Positions 7,688 to 15,871 are shown, numbered from the stretch's first letter. The stretch: 34,021 nt of DNA from DASQEH01 sp038239485 (GCA_038239485.1 JBBSET010000042.1:1-34021); one strand, 5' to 3'. Program-made: numbers and translations. The notes: generated by a model from the letters alone, not told the origin.

Positions 7688-8230
7688 ATGCATAACCTCA
7701 CCCAGCGCCCGAGCACCTCGCTACCCCAGGCACCACACCCGCGTCGGCCGTCCGTCCGGACACGAGCGCTGACGGCGGTCGTCGTGCTGGTGTCGCTGTC
7801 AGCCGTCTTCGCCGGATCGGCGTCGGCGCTCAGCGTCGCGCACCCGACGGCGAACCCAGCTGCGACCAGCGCGAGCCCACGAGGCGCCCAATTCAGGTCT
7901 CCCTCGAAGAACATCATCTGCGCCATCACCCCTGCCGGGCGCTACAGCCAGGCTCGCTGCGACATCCACAAGCACTCCTTCACGGCTCCACCCAAGCCGT
8001 CGTCCTGCCATTTCGACTGGGGCTTCTCGCTCGAGGTCAAGCAGCAGTCACACTGGAACTGTGTCAGCGACGCCGTCACGAGCTCTCCGCACGTTCGGAC
8101 CCTTCCTTACGGCCATTCGCGCCTGGTGGGTCATGTCCGATGCACCAGCCGCAGGACCGCGATGGTGTGTCACAACGTCGTCTCCGGCCACGGCTTCAGG
8201 CTGTCCAAGGTAGCCGTCACGCTCTTCTGA
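7688..8230 (+). CDS. Secreted cysteine-containing protein of unknown function
   Basis: This 180-residue product has a signal peptide after a basic stretch (hydrophobic residues about 26-46, ending in SASA). The mature part begins QFRSPSKNIICAI and contains CDIHKHSF, CHFDWGF, WNCVSD and two late cysteines (VRCTS, MVCHN). The six mature cysteines are spaced as if in disulfides. The 'F.SPS.NI.C' opening recurs in secreted actinobacterial proteins of unknown function. No clear ribosome site precedes the first ATG, and an internal start cannot be excluded. It follows the sigma/anti-sigma-like pair by 78 bases and could be in the same transcript. Confidence 0.65.
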   Translation: MHNLTQRPSTSLPQAPHPRRPSVRTRALTAVVVLVSLSAVFAGSASALSVAHPTANPAATSASPRGAQFRSPSKNIICAITPAGRYSQARCDIHKHSFTAPPKPSSCHFDWGFSLEVKQQSHWNCVSDAVTSSPHVRTLPYGHSRLVGHVRCTSRRTAMVCHNVVSGHGFRLSKVAVTLF

Positions 8231-8264
8231 GCCTGGCGACTGGCGGCACCCAGGGAGGAAGCCC

Positions 8265-8305
8265 GTGGGTACACAATCCGTCAGCTTGGGTGCACAATCA
8301 GTAAG
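8265..8305 (+). repeat. Tandem 20-bp imperfect direct repeat immediately before the lipoprotein start
   Basis: Bases 8265-8284 and 8286-8305 share the pattern gggt(a/g)cacaatc...gt.ag with a 21-bp period, two helical turns. The second copy ends at the ATG of the lipoprotein gene. Each copy centres on a GTRCAC hexamer (GTACAC, GTGCAC). This geometry would suit a regulator binding two sites on one face of the helix, or a duplicated start region. No ribosome site is evident between the repeat and ATG. Confidence 0.6.
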
Positions 8306-9685
8306 ATGCGACGTCTCGCAGTGGTGCTGACCGGCCTGTTCATGGTCACCGCCGCCGCGTGCGGCAGCGGTGACTCAACGAGTCGCACCGCTCCCGGCGC
8401 TGGCCCGGGAGCCTCACCGGGAGCATCCCCGGCGGCCTTCACGAACTGGCCGACGTACCACCGCAACAACCGGCGCACCGGACACACGCCGGTGGCCGGC
8501 CCCACCAACCTGCGCCGGGCCTGGACCGACCACTTGCGGGGCAGCGTCTACGGCGAGCCGATCGTCGTCGGCCGGATTCTCATCGTCGCCACCGAGCGGA
8601 ACTACGTCTTCGGACTCGATGCCCGAACCGGCAAGCACCTGTGGCGAACGCGCCTCGGGACACCGGCGCCGCTCAGCAGCCTGCCCTGCGGCGACATCGA
8701 CCCCGAAGGCATCACCGGGACGCCGGCGTACGACTCGGCGACCGGCTCGGTGTTCGTCACCGCGGAGACGGTCGGCGGGCACCACACACTGTGGGCACTT
8801 CGAGCCACCACAGGCGCCAAGCGGTGGCATCGCAGTCAGGACGTCGAGCACAACCGCAACCGCAGCGCCGAGCAGGAGCGATCCGCTCTGCTGGTCACCG
8901 GCGGACGGGTCATCACGACCTTCGGCGGCCTGGCCGGCGACTGCGACAACTACGTCGGCTACGTGACATCGGTTCCGACGAACGGCCAAGGACCGACGCA
9001 CAGCTACGCCGTCCCCACCGCCCGCGAGGCGGGGATGTGGTCGCCGGCCGGCCCGGTCACCGGCCAGAACGGCAATGTGTACGTCAGCAGCGGCAACGGC
9101 GCCGAGCTCAACGGCAAGTGGGACAAGAGTGACTCGGTGACCGAGCTGACGCCGACGATCCTCAAGCGCCTCGCCGTTTTCGCGCCCAGCACCTGGCGTC
9201 AGGACAACACCGCCGACCTCGACCTCGGCTCCTCGTCTCCTGTCGTGGTTCGTGCCGTCCACAGGATCGTGATCGCGGGCAAGCGTGGCACGGTCTACCT
9301 GCTCAGGCCAGGGCTCGGCGGCGTTGGCGCCGATATCGCCCAGATCGACGGATGCAAGGCGTTCGGTGGGGCCGCGGTCATCGGTCGTACGGTCCTGCTG
9401 CCATGCCGGGGAGAGAGCTCTATCCGCGCGCTCACAGTCCGGGCGCACTCGCTGCACTGGTCCTGGACGGCATCGAACCTGTATGCGAGCCCGGTGGTCG
9501 CCGCGAGCATGGTCTACGTTGCCGACGCCGACAGCGGCGACCTGGTCACCCTGAAGCTCTCGACCGGAGCCGTCGTCCAGCGGATCCATGCGGGCGCCAT
9601 GACCCACTTCCCGTCCTGCGTCGTCGATGGCGCGATGGTCTTCGTCCCCACCCTGACGGGCGTGACAGCCTTCGCGGGGTCCTGA
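8306..9685 (+). CDS. PQQ-like beta-propeller lipoprotein
   Basis: The 459-residue protein begins with a lipoprotein signal (MRRLAVVLTGLFMVTAAAC; lipid-modified Cys19), followed by a Gly/Ser/Pro-rich tether. The body is an eight-bladed-type PQQ propeller with tryptophan-docking repeats: VVGRILIVATERNYVFGLDARTG with KHLWRTRLG; VFVTAETVGG with TLWALRATTGAKRW; VTELTPT; SPVVVRAVHRIVIAGK; SPVVAASMVYVADADSG. It should sit on the outer face of the membrane. Without an attached dehydrogenase domain or quinoprotein catalytic residues it is more likely a binding or assembly propeller than a quinoprotein enzyme. An 8-bp stem follows the stop. Confidence 0.82.
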   Translation: MRRLAVVLTGLFMVTAAACGSGDSTSRTAPGAGPGASPGASPAAFTNWPTYHRNNRRTGHTPVAGPTNLRRAWTDHLRGSVYGEPIVVGRILIVATERNYVFGLDARTGKHLWRTRLGTPAPLSSLPCGDIDPEGITGTPAYDSATGSVFVTAETVGGHHTLWALRATTGAKRWHRSQDVEHNRNRSAEQERSALLVTGGRVITTFGGLAGDCDNYVGYVTSVPTNGQGPTHSYAVPTAREAGMWSPAGPVTGQNGNVYVSSGNGAELNGKWDKSDSVTELTPTILKRLAVFAPSTWRQDNTADLDLGSSSPVVVRAVHRIVIAGKRGTVYLLRPGLGGVGADIAQIDGCKAFGGAAVIGRTVLLPCRGESSIRALTVRAHSLHWSWTASNLYASPVVAASMVYVADADSGDLVTLKLSTGAVVQRIHAGAMTHFPSCVVDGAMVFVPTLTGVTAFAGS

Positions 9686-9694
9686 CCGAGGCTG

Positions 9695-9725
9695 CTCCCC
9701 CGGCGCACGAAGTGGCTCGGGGGAG
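9695..9725. terminator. Stem-loop between convergent genes
   Basis: CTCCCCCG (9695-9702) and CGGGGGAG (9718-9725) form a perfect 8-bp stem with a 15-base loop, in the 53-base gap between two convergent genes. There is no U tract, so if it terminates it does so as a GC-rich actinobacterial-type hairpin. Confidence 0.5.
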
Positions 9726-9738
9726 GGGGACGGACAGT

Positions 9739-10062
9739 TCAGAGGTGTGTGGAGGGTGCCGTGAGCTCGCGGCCGGTGATCGCCGCGAGCCAGTCGCTCG
9801 GGGTCAGCAGCCGCTCATCGAAGCTGGGTGCCTGACGCCAGGCGGACACATAAGCGGCTGCGGTGACGGACTCGGCGCGGGTGCGGTCGACGACGACCGC
9901 GACGACCATGCCGAACACCCGGTGCGAGGTAGCGTCGTAGAAGCGCCCGAAGGCGAGCTGGTCGCCCTTGGCGACCCGACCGAGCAGCCGAACCAAGTCC
10001 TGCTCCGTCGCCCGCCGACAGCCTCGGTGTGGTGGGTGGGATCCCACCGCACACGGCACCAT
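9739..10062 (-). CDS. Truncated sigma-70 family protein (region 2 only, SigK-like)
   Basis: The 107-residue product carries an ECF region 2: DLVRLLGRVAKGDQLAFGRFYDA, VFGMVVAVVVDRTRAESVTAAAYVSAWR and PSDWLAAI, as in SigK-type sigma factors. The protein stops soon after the region 2.3/2.4 boundary. Region 4 is absent and no room remains for it before the convergent gene. The catalogue position usually read EEVTQEVFLEVWR is degenerate here (ESVTAAAYVSAWR). I start at 10062 because GCGGAG lies 4 bases upstream; the frame is also open from an ATG at 10137, with no ribosome site. Either a decayed sigma gene or a small core-binding decoy is possible. I favour decay. Confidence 0.55.
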   Translation of the reverse strand: MVPCAVGSHPPHRGCRRATEQDLVRLLGRVAKGDQLAFGRFYDATSHRVFGMVVAVVVDRTRAESVTAAAYVSAWRQAPSFDERLLTPSDWLAAITGRELTAPSTHL

Positions 10063-10135
10063 ACGGCTCCGCTTCTCAGCAGCCGCCCTGCTCGCAGGCG
10101 GATGCGAGCCGCGTGACTGCTTGGCTTCCGACTCC

Positions 10136-10205
10136 ATAACTACTGAGAGTAGTCTTATCGTCACAACTTTAGAAGGTTGATTGATTAAATCTCTCTTTGC
10201 ATAGG
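10136..10205 (-). promoter_or_regulatory. AT-rich upstream region with a perfect small palindrome
   Basis: The stretch upstream of the truncated sigma gene is strikingly AT-rich for this genome. It includes a perfect inverted repeat ACTACT-gag-AGTAGT at 10139-10153 and, reading leftward, a possible TTGTGA/-10 arrangement. It probably holds the promoter and an operator for the leftward gene. Exact elements are not resolved. Confidence 0.3.
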
Positions 10206-10318
10206 ATCGCCACCGATCCAGATCTCGGGAGGTGACGCAAACCGGGTGCGGGCTCCCGGGGCAACCCACCGGCAGACGAGCCACCGCATCAGGCTGACTC
10301 AGCAGGGTCACGGCCGGT

Positions 10319-11776
10319 CTAGTGGGGCGCGTCAGAGTTCTGGGGCTCGTCTCGGTAGCGGCCCTCGACGAGGTAGGACAACCGCCGCAGCGCCTCCTTG
10401 TTGCGCGGCACGATGATCGGCTGACGAAGCACCCGAGGCATCAGCCCGCCAGGCCCTGCGACGACGTCCTCCTCGATGCTCACCTGGGTACCAGTGGCCC
10501 CGTCGGGGGCGAGGACCAGCCTCACGTTGGCCTCACCTGCCGGCCAGCCGCGTGCCTTCAGCACGAGCTCGCGGCCGGGGTCGGAGTACAGGACCTCGGT
10601 GGTGTCGCTGATCACGGCGGGCCAGATCCCGAACGAGTGGTGGACGCGGCTGCCGACCTCCGGCCATCCCGGGTCCACGCCCCTCACCCGGGAGGCGCCG
10701 ACGACCCAGGTCGGGTAGACCCAGCCGTCGGACAGCACCGCCCAGACCGCCGTCGGGGGCGCGTCGATGTGGCGCGTCACAACTGCGCTGCCCGCGAGGT
10801 CCCAGGTGTCGTCCATCTCGTTACTACCTCCGTCGAGGACCAGCTGCGGCTGGTCGTCAGCTGCTCGTCGACGGGTCCGCAGACCCACCGCACCCCAGGG
10901 GCCGTGCTCGGCGTCCCCAGCGGGTATCGGGCTCATGACATTGCCAGCATGCGGGGCGATCCGGTAACGCGACAAGCCGCCTACCCGCATCAGAGGCGAC
11001 ACGAGCGCGTCGAAGACGGTCGGCAGGGCCCGGAACCCGAAGACCGCGAACGGATTCGCCAGTCCCACGGAGCGCTCACGCCGAGGTCTGTCGGCCGCGC
11101 GAAGGATCGCCCCCGCCACCTTCTCAGGCTGGTCGACCGGAGGGGGTGGGCGGCCCTGCCACCCGGTGTAGTTCGCGGCCTGGAGGTAGGCGGGCGTATT
11201 GACGCTCCCCGGTGAAACCAGGCTGACATTCACTCCGGGAAGTCGCCTAGCCTCGAGCTGCACGACCCGGGCCAGCCCGTGGACCGACCACTTGCTGGTG
11301 ACGTAGGCACCCATGAACGGCACGGCGATCTTGCCGAGCAGCGAGCCGAGCAGAACGAGGTCGCCGCGGCCTTGCGACTCGAAGAGCCGCAGGGCCGACC
11401 TCGAGACATTGGCGGTCCCCGTCAGGTTCGTCGCCATCACTTTGTCGAAGACGTCCGCCGGGATGTCGACGAAGCGGCCGTACGCGACGACCGCAGCGGT
11501 GTGGACCACGACGTCGACGCCACCGAACCGCTCGATTGCCGCCGCGAAGAGGGCTTCCACCGCCGATCCGTCGACGACGTCGGTCGGAACGACGAGGGTC
11601 TCGGCGCCGAGCTCGAAACACTCCTGCTCAGCCTCAGCCAGACTGACGACCGATCGTGCGGCCAGGACCAGGGCAGCCCCGTCGCGGGCGAACGCGTGCG
11701 CAGCCGCCCGCCCGATACCGCTGGAAGCGCCGATGACGACCACGACGCGGCGATGGGACGAGGCCTGCGAGGTCAT
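10319..11776 (-). CDS. Short-chain dehydrogenase/reductase fused to an SRPBCC (START-like) domain
   Basis: A 485-residue fusion. Residues 1-300 form an NAD(P)-binding SDR: GASSGIG (16-22), ATNLTG (N117), Ser145, Tyr158-x3-Lys162 and SPGSVNTPAY. A C-terminal tail of about 20 residues leads into a second module from about residue 321 (MDDTWDLAGSAVVTRHIDAP), with the SRPBCC signature PTAVWAVLSDGWVYPTWVVGA. Such modules bind hydrophobic ligands. The ATG at the second module (10816) still has a perfect GGAGGT 9 bases upstream. It may therefore also be made separately, or the two may once have been adjacent genes whose separating stop was lost. The start at 11776 forms ATGA with the stop of the upstream alcohol dehydrogenase, so the pair is coupled. 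Confidence 0.82.
   Translation of the reverse strand: MTSQASSHRRVVVVIGASSGIGRAAAHAFARDGAALVLAARSVVSLAEAEQECFELGAETLVVPTDVVDGSAVEALFAAAIERFGGVDVVVHTAAVVAYGRFVDIPADVFDKVMATNLTGTANVSRSALRLFESQGRGDLVLLGSLLGKIAVPFMGAYVTSKWSVHGLARVVQLEARRLPGVNVSLVSPGSVNTPAYLQAANYTGWQGRPPPPVDQPEKVAGAILRAADRPRRERSVGLANPFAVFGFRALPTVFDALVSPLMRVGGLSRYRIAPHAGNVMSPIPAGDAEHGPWGAVGLRTRRRAADDQPQLVLDGGSNEMDDTWDLAGSAVVTRHIDAPPTAVWAVLSDGWVYPTWVVGASRVRGVDPGWPEVGSRVHHSFGIWPAVISDTTEVLYSDPGRELVLKARGWPAGEANVRLVLAPDGATGTQVSIEEDVVAGPGGLMPRVLRQPIIVPRNKEALRRLSYLVEGRYRDEPQNSDAPH
10826..10831 (-). promoter_or_regulatory. Internal Shine-Dalgarno before the SRPBCC module
   Basis: GGAGGT on the minus strand lies 9 bases before the in-frame ATG at 10816, at the exact start of the SRPBCC domain. 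It suggests internal initiation or the relic of a separate SRPBCC gene (10816 down to 10319, 165 residues). Confidence 0.5.
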
Positions 11777-12957
11777 GGCGTGAGGAGGACCTTGACGCAG
11801 TTGTCCTTCTTGGCCTGGAACATCGCGTATGCCTCGGGGGCGTCCTCGAGGGGAAGCACGTGGGTCGCGAGGTCCTCCGTCCCGAGCGGGTCTGCGTCGT
11901 CCAGGACCAGGGGCAGGATCTCGTCGATCCAGCGCTTGACGTGACACTGGCCCATCCTGAGCTGGATGCCACGGTCGAACATCTCCATCATCGGCAGCGG
12001 GTCCACCTCGCCGCCGTAGACCCCGCTGACGGAGACGGTACCGCCGCGGCGGACCGACTTGAGGGCCGTCGTGAGCGCGTCCAGCCGGTCGATCGCGACC
12101 TTGTCGGTAAGGGGTCTGGCCAACGCGTCGGGCAGCAGGCCGACGACCGTCTGGGCCGCCTTCGCGGCGGGCGAGCCGTGGGCCTCCATCCCGACCGCGT
12201 CGATGACCGCGTCCGGCCCCCTCCCGTCGGTCATCTCGATGAGAGCCTCGGTCACGTCGCCCACCTCACGCATGTCGAGCACCTCGATGCCGTGTGACTT
12301 GGCAAGCGCGAGCCGCTCCGGCACCAGGTCGACGCCGATGACGCGCTCGGCGCCGAGGTATCTCCCGATCCGGGCGCTGAACTGCCCGACCGGACCCAGT
12401 CCCAGCACGGCCAGCGTGCCGCCCTCGGGCACATCGGCATACCTCACCGCCTGCCAGGCGGTGGGAAGGATGTCCGACAGGTACAAGAAGCGTTGGTCGC
12501 TCGGCCCTTCCGGCACCTTGATCGGCCCGAAGTGTGCCTGCGGGACTCGCAGGTACTCCGCCTGGCCGCCGGGGACCGAGCCGTACAGCGAGGTGTAGCC
12601 GAAGAGGGACGCCCCCTTCCCCTGCTCCCTGACCTGCGTCGTCTCACACTGCGCGAAGAGCTGGCGCGAGCACATCCAGCACGACCCGCAGGAGATGTTA
12701 AACGGGATGACCACCCGGTCACCAGGCCTGATGTGGGTGACCTCGGGGCCGACCTGCTCGACGATGCCCATCGGCTCGTGTCCGAGGATGTCGCCCGGGC
12801 TCAGGAAGGGGCCGAGCACTTCGTAGAGGTGGAGGTCCGAGCCGCAGATCGCTGTCGACGTGATCTTGACGATCGCGTCCGTCGGCTGCTCGATCCGAGG
12901 ATCGGGAACCGTCTCCACCCGGACGTCTCGTTTGCCCTGCCACGTCAATGCCCTCAT
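11773..12957 (-). CDS. Zinc-dependent alcohol dehydrogenase (formaldehyde-dehydrogenase-like MDR)
   Basis: This is a 394-residue medium-chain dehydrogenase. Catalytic-zinc ligands are seen as Cys38 (ICGSDLHLY) and His60-Glu61 (GHEPMG). The structural-zinc set is Cys90, Cys93, Cys96 and Cys104 (CGSCWMCSRQLFAQC). The Rossmann glycine motif is LGLGPVG. The long insertion after the cofactor domain (VIDAVGMEAHGSP and following) is typical of the glutathione-independent formaldehyde dehydrogenase-like branch. The reaction is NAD(P)-dependent alcohol/aldehyde oxidation in the cytosol; the substrate is unknown. I use the ATG at 12957, which has GGAGG 8 bases upstream, rather than the upstream ATG. 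It overlaps the downstream SDR gene by four bases, suggesting sequential steps in one pathway. Confidence 0.87.
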   Translation of the reverse strand: MRALTWQGKRDVRVETVPDPRIEQPTDAIVKITSTAICGSDLHLYEVLGPFLSPGDILGHEPMGIVEQVGPEVTHIRPGDRVVIPFNISCGSCWMCSRQLFAQCETTQVREQGKGASLFGYTSLYGSVPGGQAEYLRVPQAHFGPIKVPEGPSDQRFLYLSDILPTAWQAVRYADVPEGGTLAVLGLGPVGQFSARIGRYLGAERVIGVDLVPERLALAKSHGIEVLDMREVGDVTEALIEMTDGRGPDAVIDAVGMEAHGSPAAKAAQTVVGLLPDALARPLTDKVAIDRLDALTTALKSVRRGGTVSVSGVYGGEVDPLPMMEMFDRGIQLRMGQCHVKRWIDEILPLVLDDADPLGTEDLATHVLPLEDAPEAYAMFQAKKDNCVKVLLTP

Positions 12958-13059
12958 GCAGCTTCCCTCCATGATGATCATCGCTGGGGTGGCGGTCGCG
13001 TCGAGTGCGGCTGCGCCAACTCCGGTGTACCCGCTTTCATCCGAGATGATCGCGCGATG

Positions 13060-13602
13060 TCAGGACTCTGCCCGGGCGACGCGGTGCAGCCGCAGGTCGT
13101 GGAGCGCGCCACCAGCGGCAACCGCCGTCAGATACGTGCCGAATGGCTGGCGGCGGCGGTCGGTCGGCGAGCCGGGGTTGAGCAGGCGGAGACCGAGGCT
13201 GCGCCCGGACGCCGGAGCGGTCGTGTCCCACGGGATGTGGCTGTGACCGAAGACCAGGACGTCGGTGTCAGGGAACAGCTGGGCGCAGCGCCGCTCACGA
13301 CCCGCTGCCGATCCGGTCTCGTGGACCACGGCGACGCGCACCCCTCCGAGCTCGACCCTCGCCACCTCTGGGAGCCGGGCCCGAAGCGCCGTGCCGTCGT
13401 TGTTCCCATGGACCGCCACCAGCCGTCGAGCCCGGGCAGCCAGCTGGTCGAGCAGGGTGACGTCGACCCAGTCTCCGGCGTGCACCACCACATCCGCCTC
13501 GTCGACGGCGAGCCACAGCTGCTCAGGCAGGCCCGCCGCGCGCTTCGGCACGTGCGTGTCCGCCATCAGCAGCAGCCGGACCTCACCGGCGAGGGGTGTC
13601 AT
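13060..13602 (-). CDS. YfcE/MJ0936-type metallophosphoesterase
   Basis: The 180-residue protein carries the calcineurin-like metal motifs in order: D15-x-H17 (MADTH), G43-D44 (HAGDWVD), G66-N-N-D69 (HGNNDG), His94 (VVHETG) and G119-H-S-H122 (FGHSH). Length and motif spacing match the YfcE/Vps29-like phosphodiesterases. These are cytosolic enzymes with two divalent metals acting on phosphodiester test substrates; the natural substrate is unknown. It lies upstream of, and co-oriented with, the alcohol dehydrogenase with a gap of about 100 bases, and is divergent from the methyltransferase. The start at 13602 lacks a strong ribosome site. Confidence 0.85.
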   Translation of the reverse strand: MTPLAGEVRLLLMADTHVPKRAAGLPEQLWLAVDEADVVVHAGDWVDVTLLDQLAARARRLVAVHGNNDGTALRARLPEVARVELGGVRVAVVHETGSAAGRERRCAQLFPDTDVLVFGHSHIPWDTTAPASGRSLGLRLLNPGSPTDRRRQPFGTYLTAVAAGGALHDLRLHRVARAES

Positions 13603-13679
13603 GATGCCAGTGTCGACCGCGGACCCGGTTCGACGACGGCCGGGGTTATCGTGTGACGGGCGACGGCGACAGGGGGACG

Positions 13680-14552
13680 ATGATCGACCTCGAGGGCAGC
13701 GACAGCTACGTCGTTCACGCCGACAACCTGGACGTCCTGGCCACGCTCCCCGACGACAGCTTCCAGCTCGTCTACATCGACCCGCCCTTCAACACCGGCT
13801 CGCTGCAGGCGCGCAGAAGCCTGACCACGACCCGCGACGACCACGGTGACCGGACCGGGTTCGCCGGTCGACGGTATTCGACGGTCGAGACCGGGCATGC
13901 CGACTATCCGGACACGTTCGACGACTACTCGGCCTTCATCGAGCCGAGGCTCATCGAGGCCAGGCGGGTGCTCACGGAGTCCGGCACGCTCTACTTCCAT
14001 ATCGACTGGCGTGAGGCGCACTACTGCAAGGTGTTGCTCGATGTCATCTTCGGCCGCAGCTGCTTCCTCAACGAGATCATCTGGGCCTATGACTACGGCG
14101 GCCGGGCGCGCGACCGGTGGCCCGCCAAGCACGACACCATCCTCGTTTACGTCAAGAACGTCTCGCGGCACCTCTTCGACCAGGGCCAGATCACCCGTAT
14201 CCCGTATCTCGCCCCAGGGCTGGTCACTCCGGAGAAGGCGGCGAAGGGCAAGCTGCCGACCGACGTGTGGTGGCACACCATCGTGCCAACGAACGGCAAG
14301 GAGAAGACCGGCTACCCGAACCAGAAGCCCGAAGGTGTCCTGCGCCGGGTCCTGGAGCCGTCGTCGCGACCGGGTGACTGGGTGCTCGACTTCTTCGCCG
14401 GCAGCGGCACCACCGGCGCCATCGCCACGAGCCTCGGCCGGCGCTTCGTCCTCGTCGACTCCAACCCGCAGGCCTGTCAGGTGATGGCACGCCGCCTCGG
14501 CACCAGCGGCGTGGTGCATCTCGACGACACCGACTTCAGGAGGGTCTCGTGA
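13680..14552 (+). CDS. Solitary beta-class DNA methyltransferase (N4/N6 amino-methyltransferase)
   Basis: This 290-residue protein has motif IV DPPF at residues 34-37 (VYIDPPFNTG), followed much later by the SAM-binding motif I FAGSGTTG at 239-246 (preceded by WVLDF). This is the order of beta-class amino-methyltransferases. The partner motif X appears as NQKPEGVLRRVLEPSS. The target is an exocyclic amino group on adenine or cytosine; the DPPF variant does not decide which. There is no restriction endonuclease or specificity subunit nearby, so it looks solitary. The ATG at 13680 has AGGGGG just upstream; a GTG at 13653 in the same frame is the alternative. The stop overlaps the next start as GTGA (14549-14552). 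Confidence 0.87.
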   Translation: MIDLEGSDSYVVHADNLDVLATLPDDSFQLVYIDPPFNTGSLQARRSLTTTRDDHGDRTGFAGRRYSTVETGHADYPDTFDDYSAFIEPRLIEARRVLTESGTLYFHIDWREAHYCKVLLDVIFGRSCFLNEIIWAYDYGGRARDRWPAKHDTILVYVKNVSRHLFDQGQITRIPYLAPGLVTPEKAAKGKLPTDVWWHTIVPTNGKEKTGYPNQKPEGVLRRVLEPSSRPGDWVLDFFAGSGTTGAIATSLGRRFVLVDSNPQACQVMARRLGTSGVVHLDDTDFRRVS

Positions 14553-15760
14553 CCGGTTACGACGTGGACGCCGTCCGGGCGCACTTCCCGGCGCTGAAGG
14601 AGGGTGCCGCCCACTTCGACGGGCCGGGCGGCTCGCAGGTCCCTTCGGTCGTCGCCGAGGCGGTCAGTGCGACGCTGTCGTCGGCCATCGCCAACCAGGG
14701 ACGGGTAACACCGGCGGAGCGAAGAGCCGACGACATCGTCTCTGGCGCCCGGCTCGCCGTCGCCGACCTGCTCGCCGCCGACCCGCGCAGTGTGGTCTTC
14801 GGACGCAGCATGACGCAGCTCACATTCGACATCAGCCGCGCGTTGGCGAAGACCTGGGGTCCGGGCGACGAGATCGTCGTGACCAGGCTCGACCACGACG
14901 CCAACATCCGGCCCTGGGTACTCGCCGCCGAGTCGGTCGGCGCGACTGTGCGGTGGGCGACCTTCGACCAGGCCACCGGCCGTCTCGATCCGGACCACGT
15001 CCGTGCCGTGCTGAGTCCGCGCACCCGCCTGGTCGCCGTCACCGCCGCCTCCAACCTGATCGGGACACGTCCGAACGTGGCGGCGATCGCCCGCCTGGTG
15101 CACGGTGTCGGCGCGCTGCTGTACGTCGACGGGGTGCACGCCGCCCCGCACGCCGTCGTCGACATCGGCGAGCTCGGCGCGGACCTCTTCGTCTGCTCGC
15201 CGTACAAGTTCTTCGGGCCGCACTGCGGGGTGTTCGCCGGCCGGGTCGACGTGCTCGAGGACATCCACCCGGACAAGCTGCTGCCGTCGAGCGACGACAT
15301 ACCGGAGCGCTTCGAGCTCGGAACGCTGCCATACGAGCTGCTGGCCGGGGTGACCGCTACGGTCGACTTCCTCGCTGGCCTGGCTCCTGGCCCGTCCGAG
15401 ACCCGTCGGGGCCGGCTCATCAGCGCCATCAGCGCCATCGAGTCCTACGAGGACGGCCTGCGCATCGACCTGGAGACCAGGCTCGCAGGAGTTGCCGGGC
15501 TCGTCCCGTACTCACGGGCCCCGCGTCGCACACCGACGCTGCTGCTCGGGTTCACGCACAAGCGCTCCTCCGATGCGCAGCGCTGGCTCGCCGACCGGGG
15601 GGTGAACGCGCCGGCCGGGTCGTTCTACGCGCTGGAGGCCTCGCTCGTGCTCGGCCTCGGCAGCGCCGGGGCTCTGAGGATCGGGCTGGCGCCCTACACC
15701 GACCAGTCCGACATCGACCGCCTCGTGGACGGCCTGACCAGCTTCGTCACAGCTCCCTGA
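14549..15760 (+). CDS. Class-V aminotransferase / cysteine desulfurase-like PLP enzyme (no desulfurase cysteine)
   Basis: This 403-residue protein is a fold-type-I PLP enzyme. The N-terminus FDGPGGSQVP, the middle SNLIGTRPNV, the cofactor-binding YVDGVHAAPH and the Schiff-base lysine K220 in CSPYKFFGPHCG match the 'cysteine desulfurase-like' (VC1184-type) subgroup. Where SufS/NifS enzymes carry the catalytic Cys (RTGHHCAQP type), this protein reads APAGSFYALEAS. It is therefore unlikely to be a true desulfurase and more likely a lyase or aminotransferase of unknown substrate. Its GTG start lies in a GTGA overlap with the methyltransferase stop, so its translation is probably coupled to that gene. 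Confidence 0.85.
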   Translation: MTGYDVDAVRAHFPALKEGAAHFDGPGGSQVPSVVAEAVSATLSSAIANQGRVTPAERRADDIVSGARLAVADLLAADPRSVVFGRSMTQLTFDISRALAKTWGPGDEIVVTRLDHDANIRPWVLAAESVGATVRWATFDQATGRLDPDHVRAVLSPRTRLVAVTAASNLIGTRPNVAAIARLVHGVGALLYVDGVHAAPHAVVDIGELGADLFVCSPYKFFGPHCGVFAGRVDVLEDIHPDKLLPSSDDIPERFELGTLPYELLAGVTATVDFLAGLAPGPSETRRGRLISAISAIESYEDGLRIDLETRLAGVAGLVPYSRAPRRTPTLLLGFTHKRSSDAQRWLADRGVNAPAGSFYALEASLVLGLGSAGALRIGLAPYTDQSDIDRLVDGLTSFVTAP

Positions 15761-15871
15761 CCGCACGGGCTGTGGACAGCCGCGAGGTCGTCCACAGCGC
15801 TGCTGACGTGCCTGTCGAGCCGGTGACCGCCGACCTAGCGTCAAGGCCTCACCCGACATCAGGAGGCTTCG

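Noticed and set aside
14549..15760. DNA phosphorothioation (dndA-like) interpretation of the PLP enzyme next to a methyltransferase
   Set aside because: The catalytic desulfurase Cys is absent and no dndB-E or ssp-like genes lie in the window.
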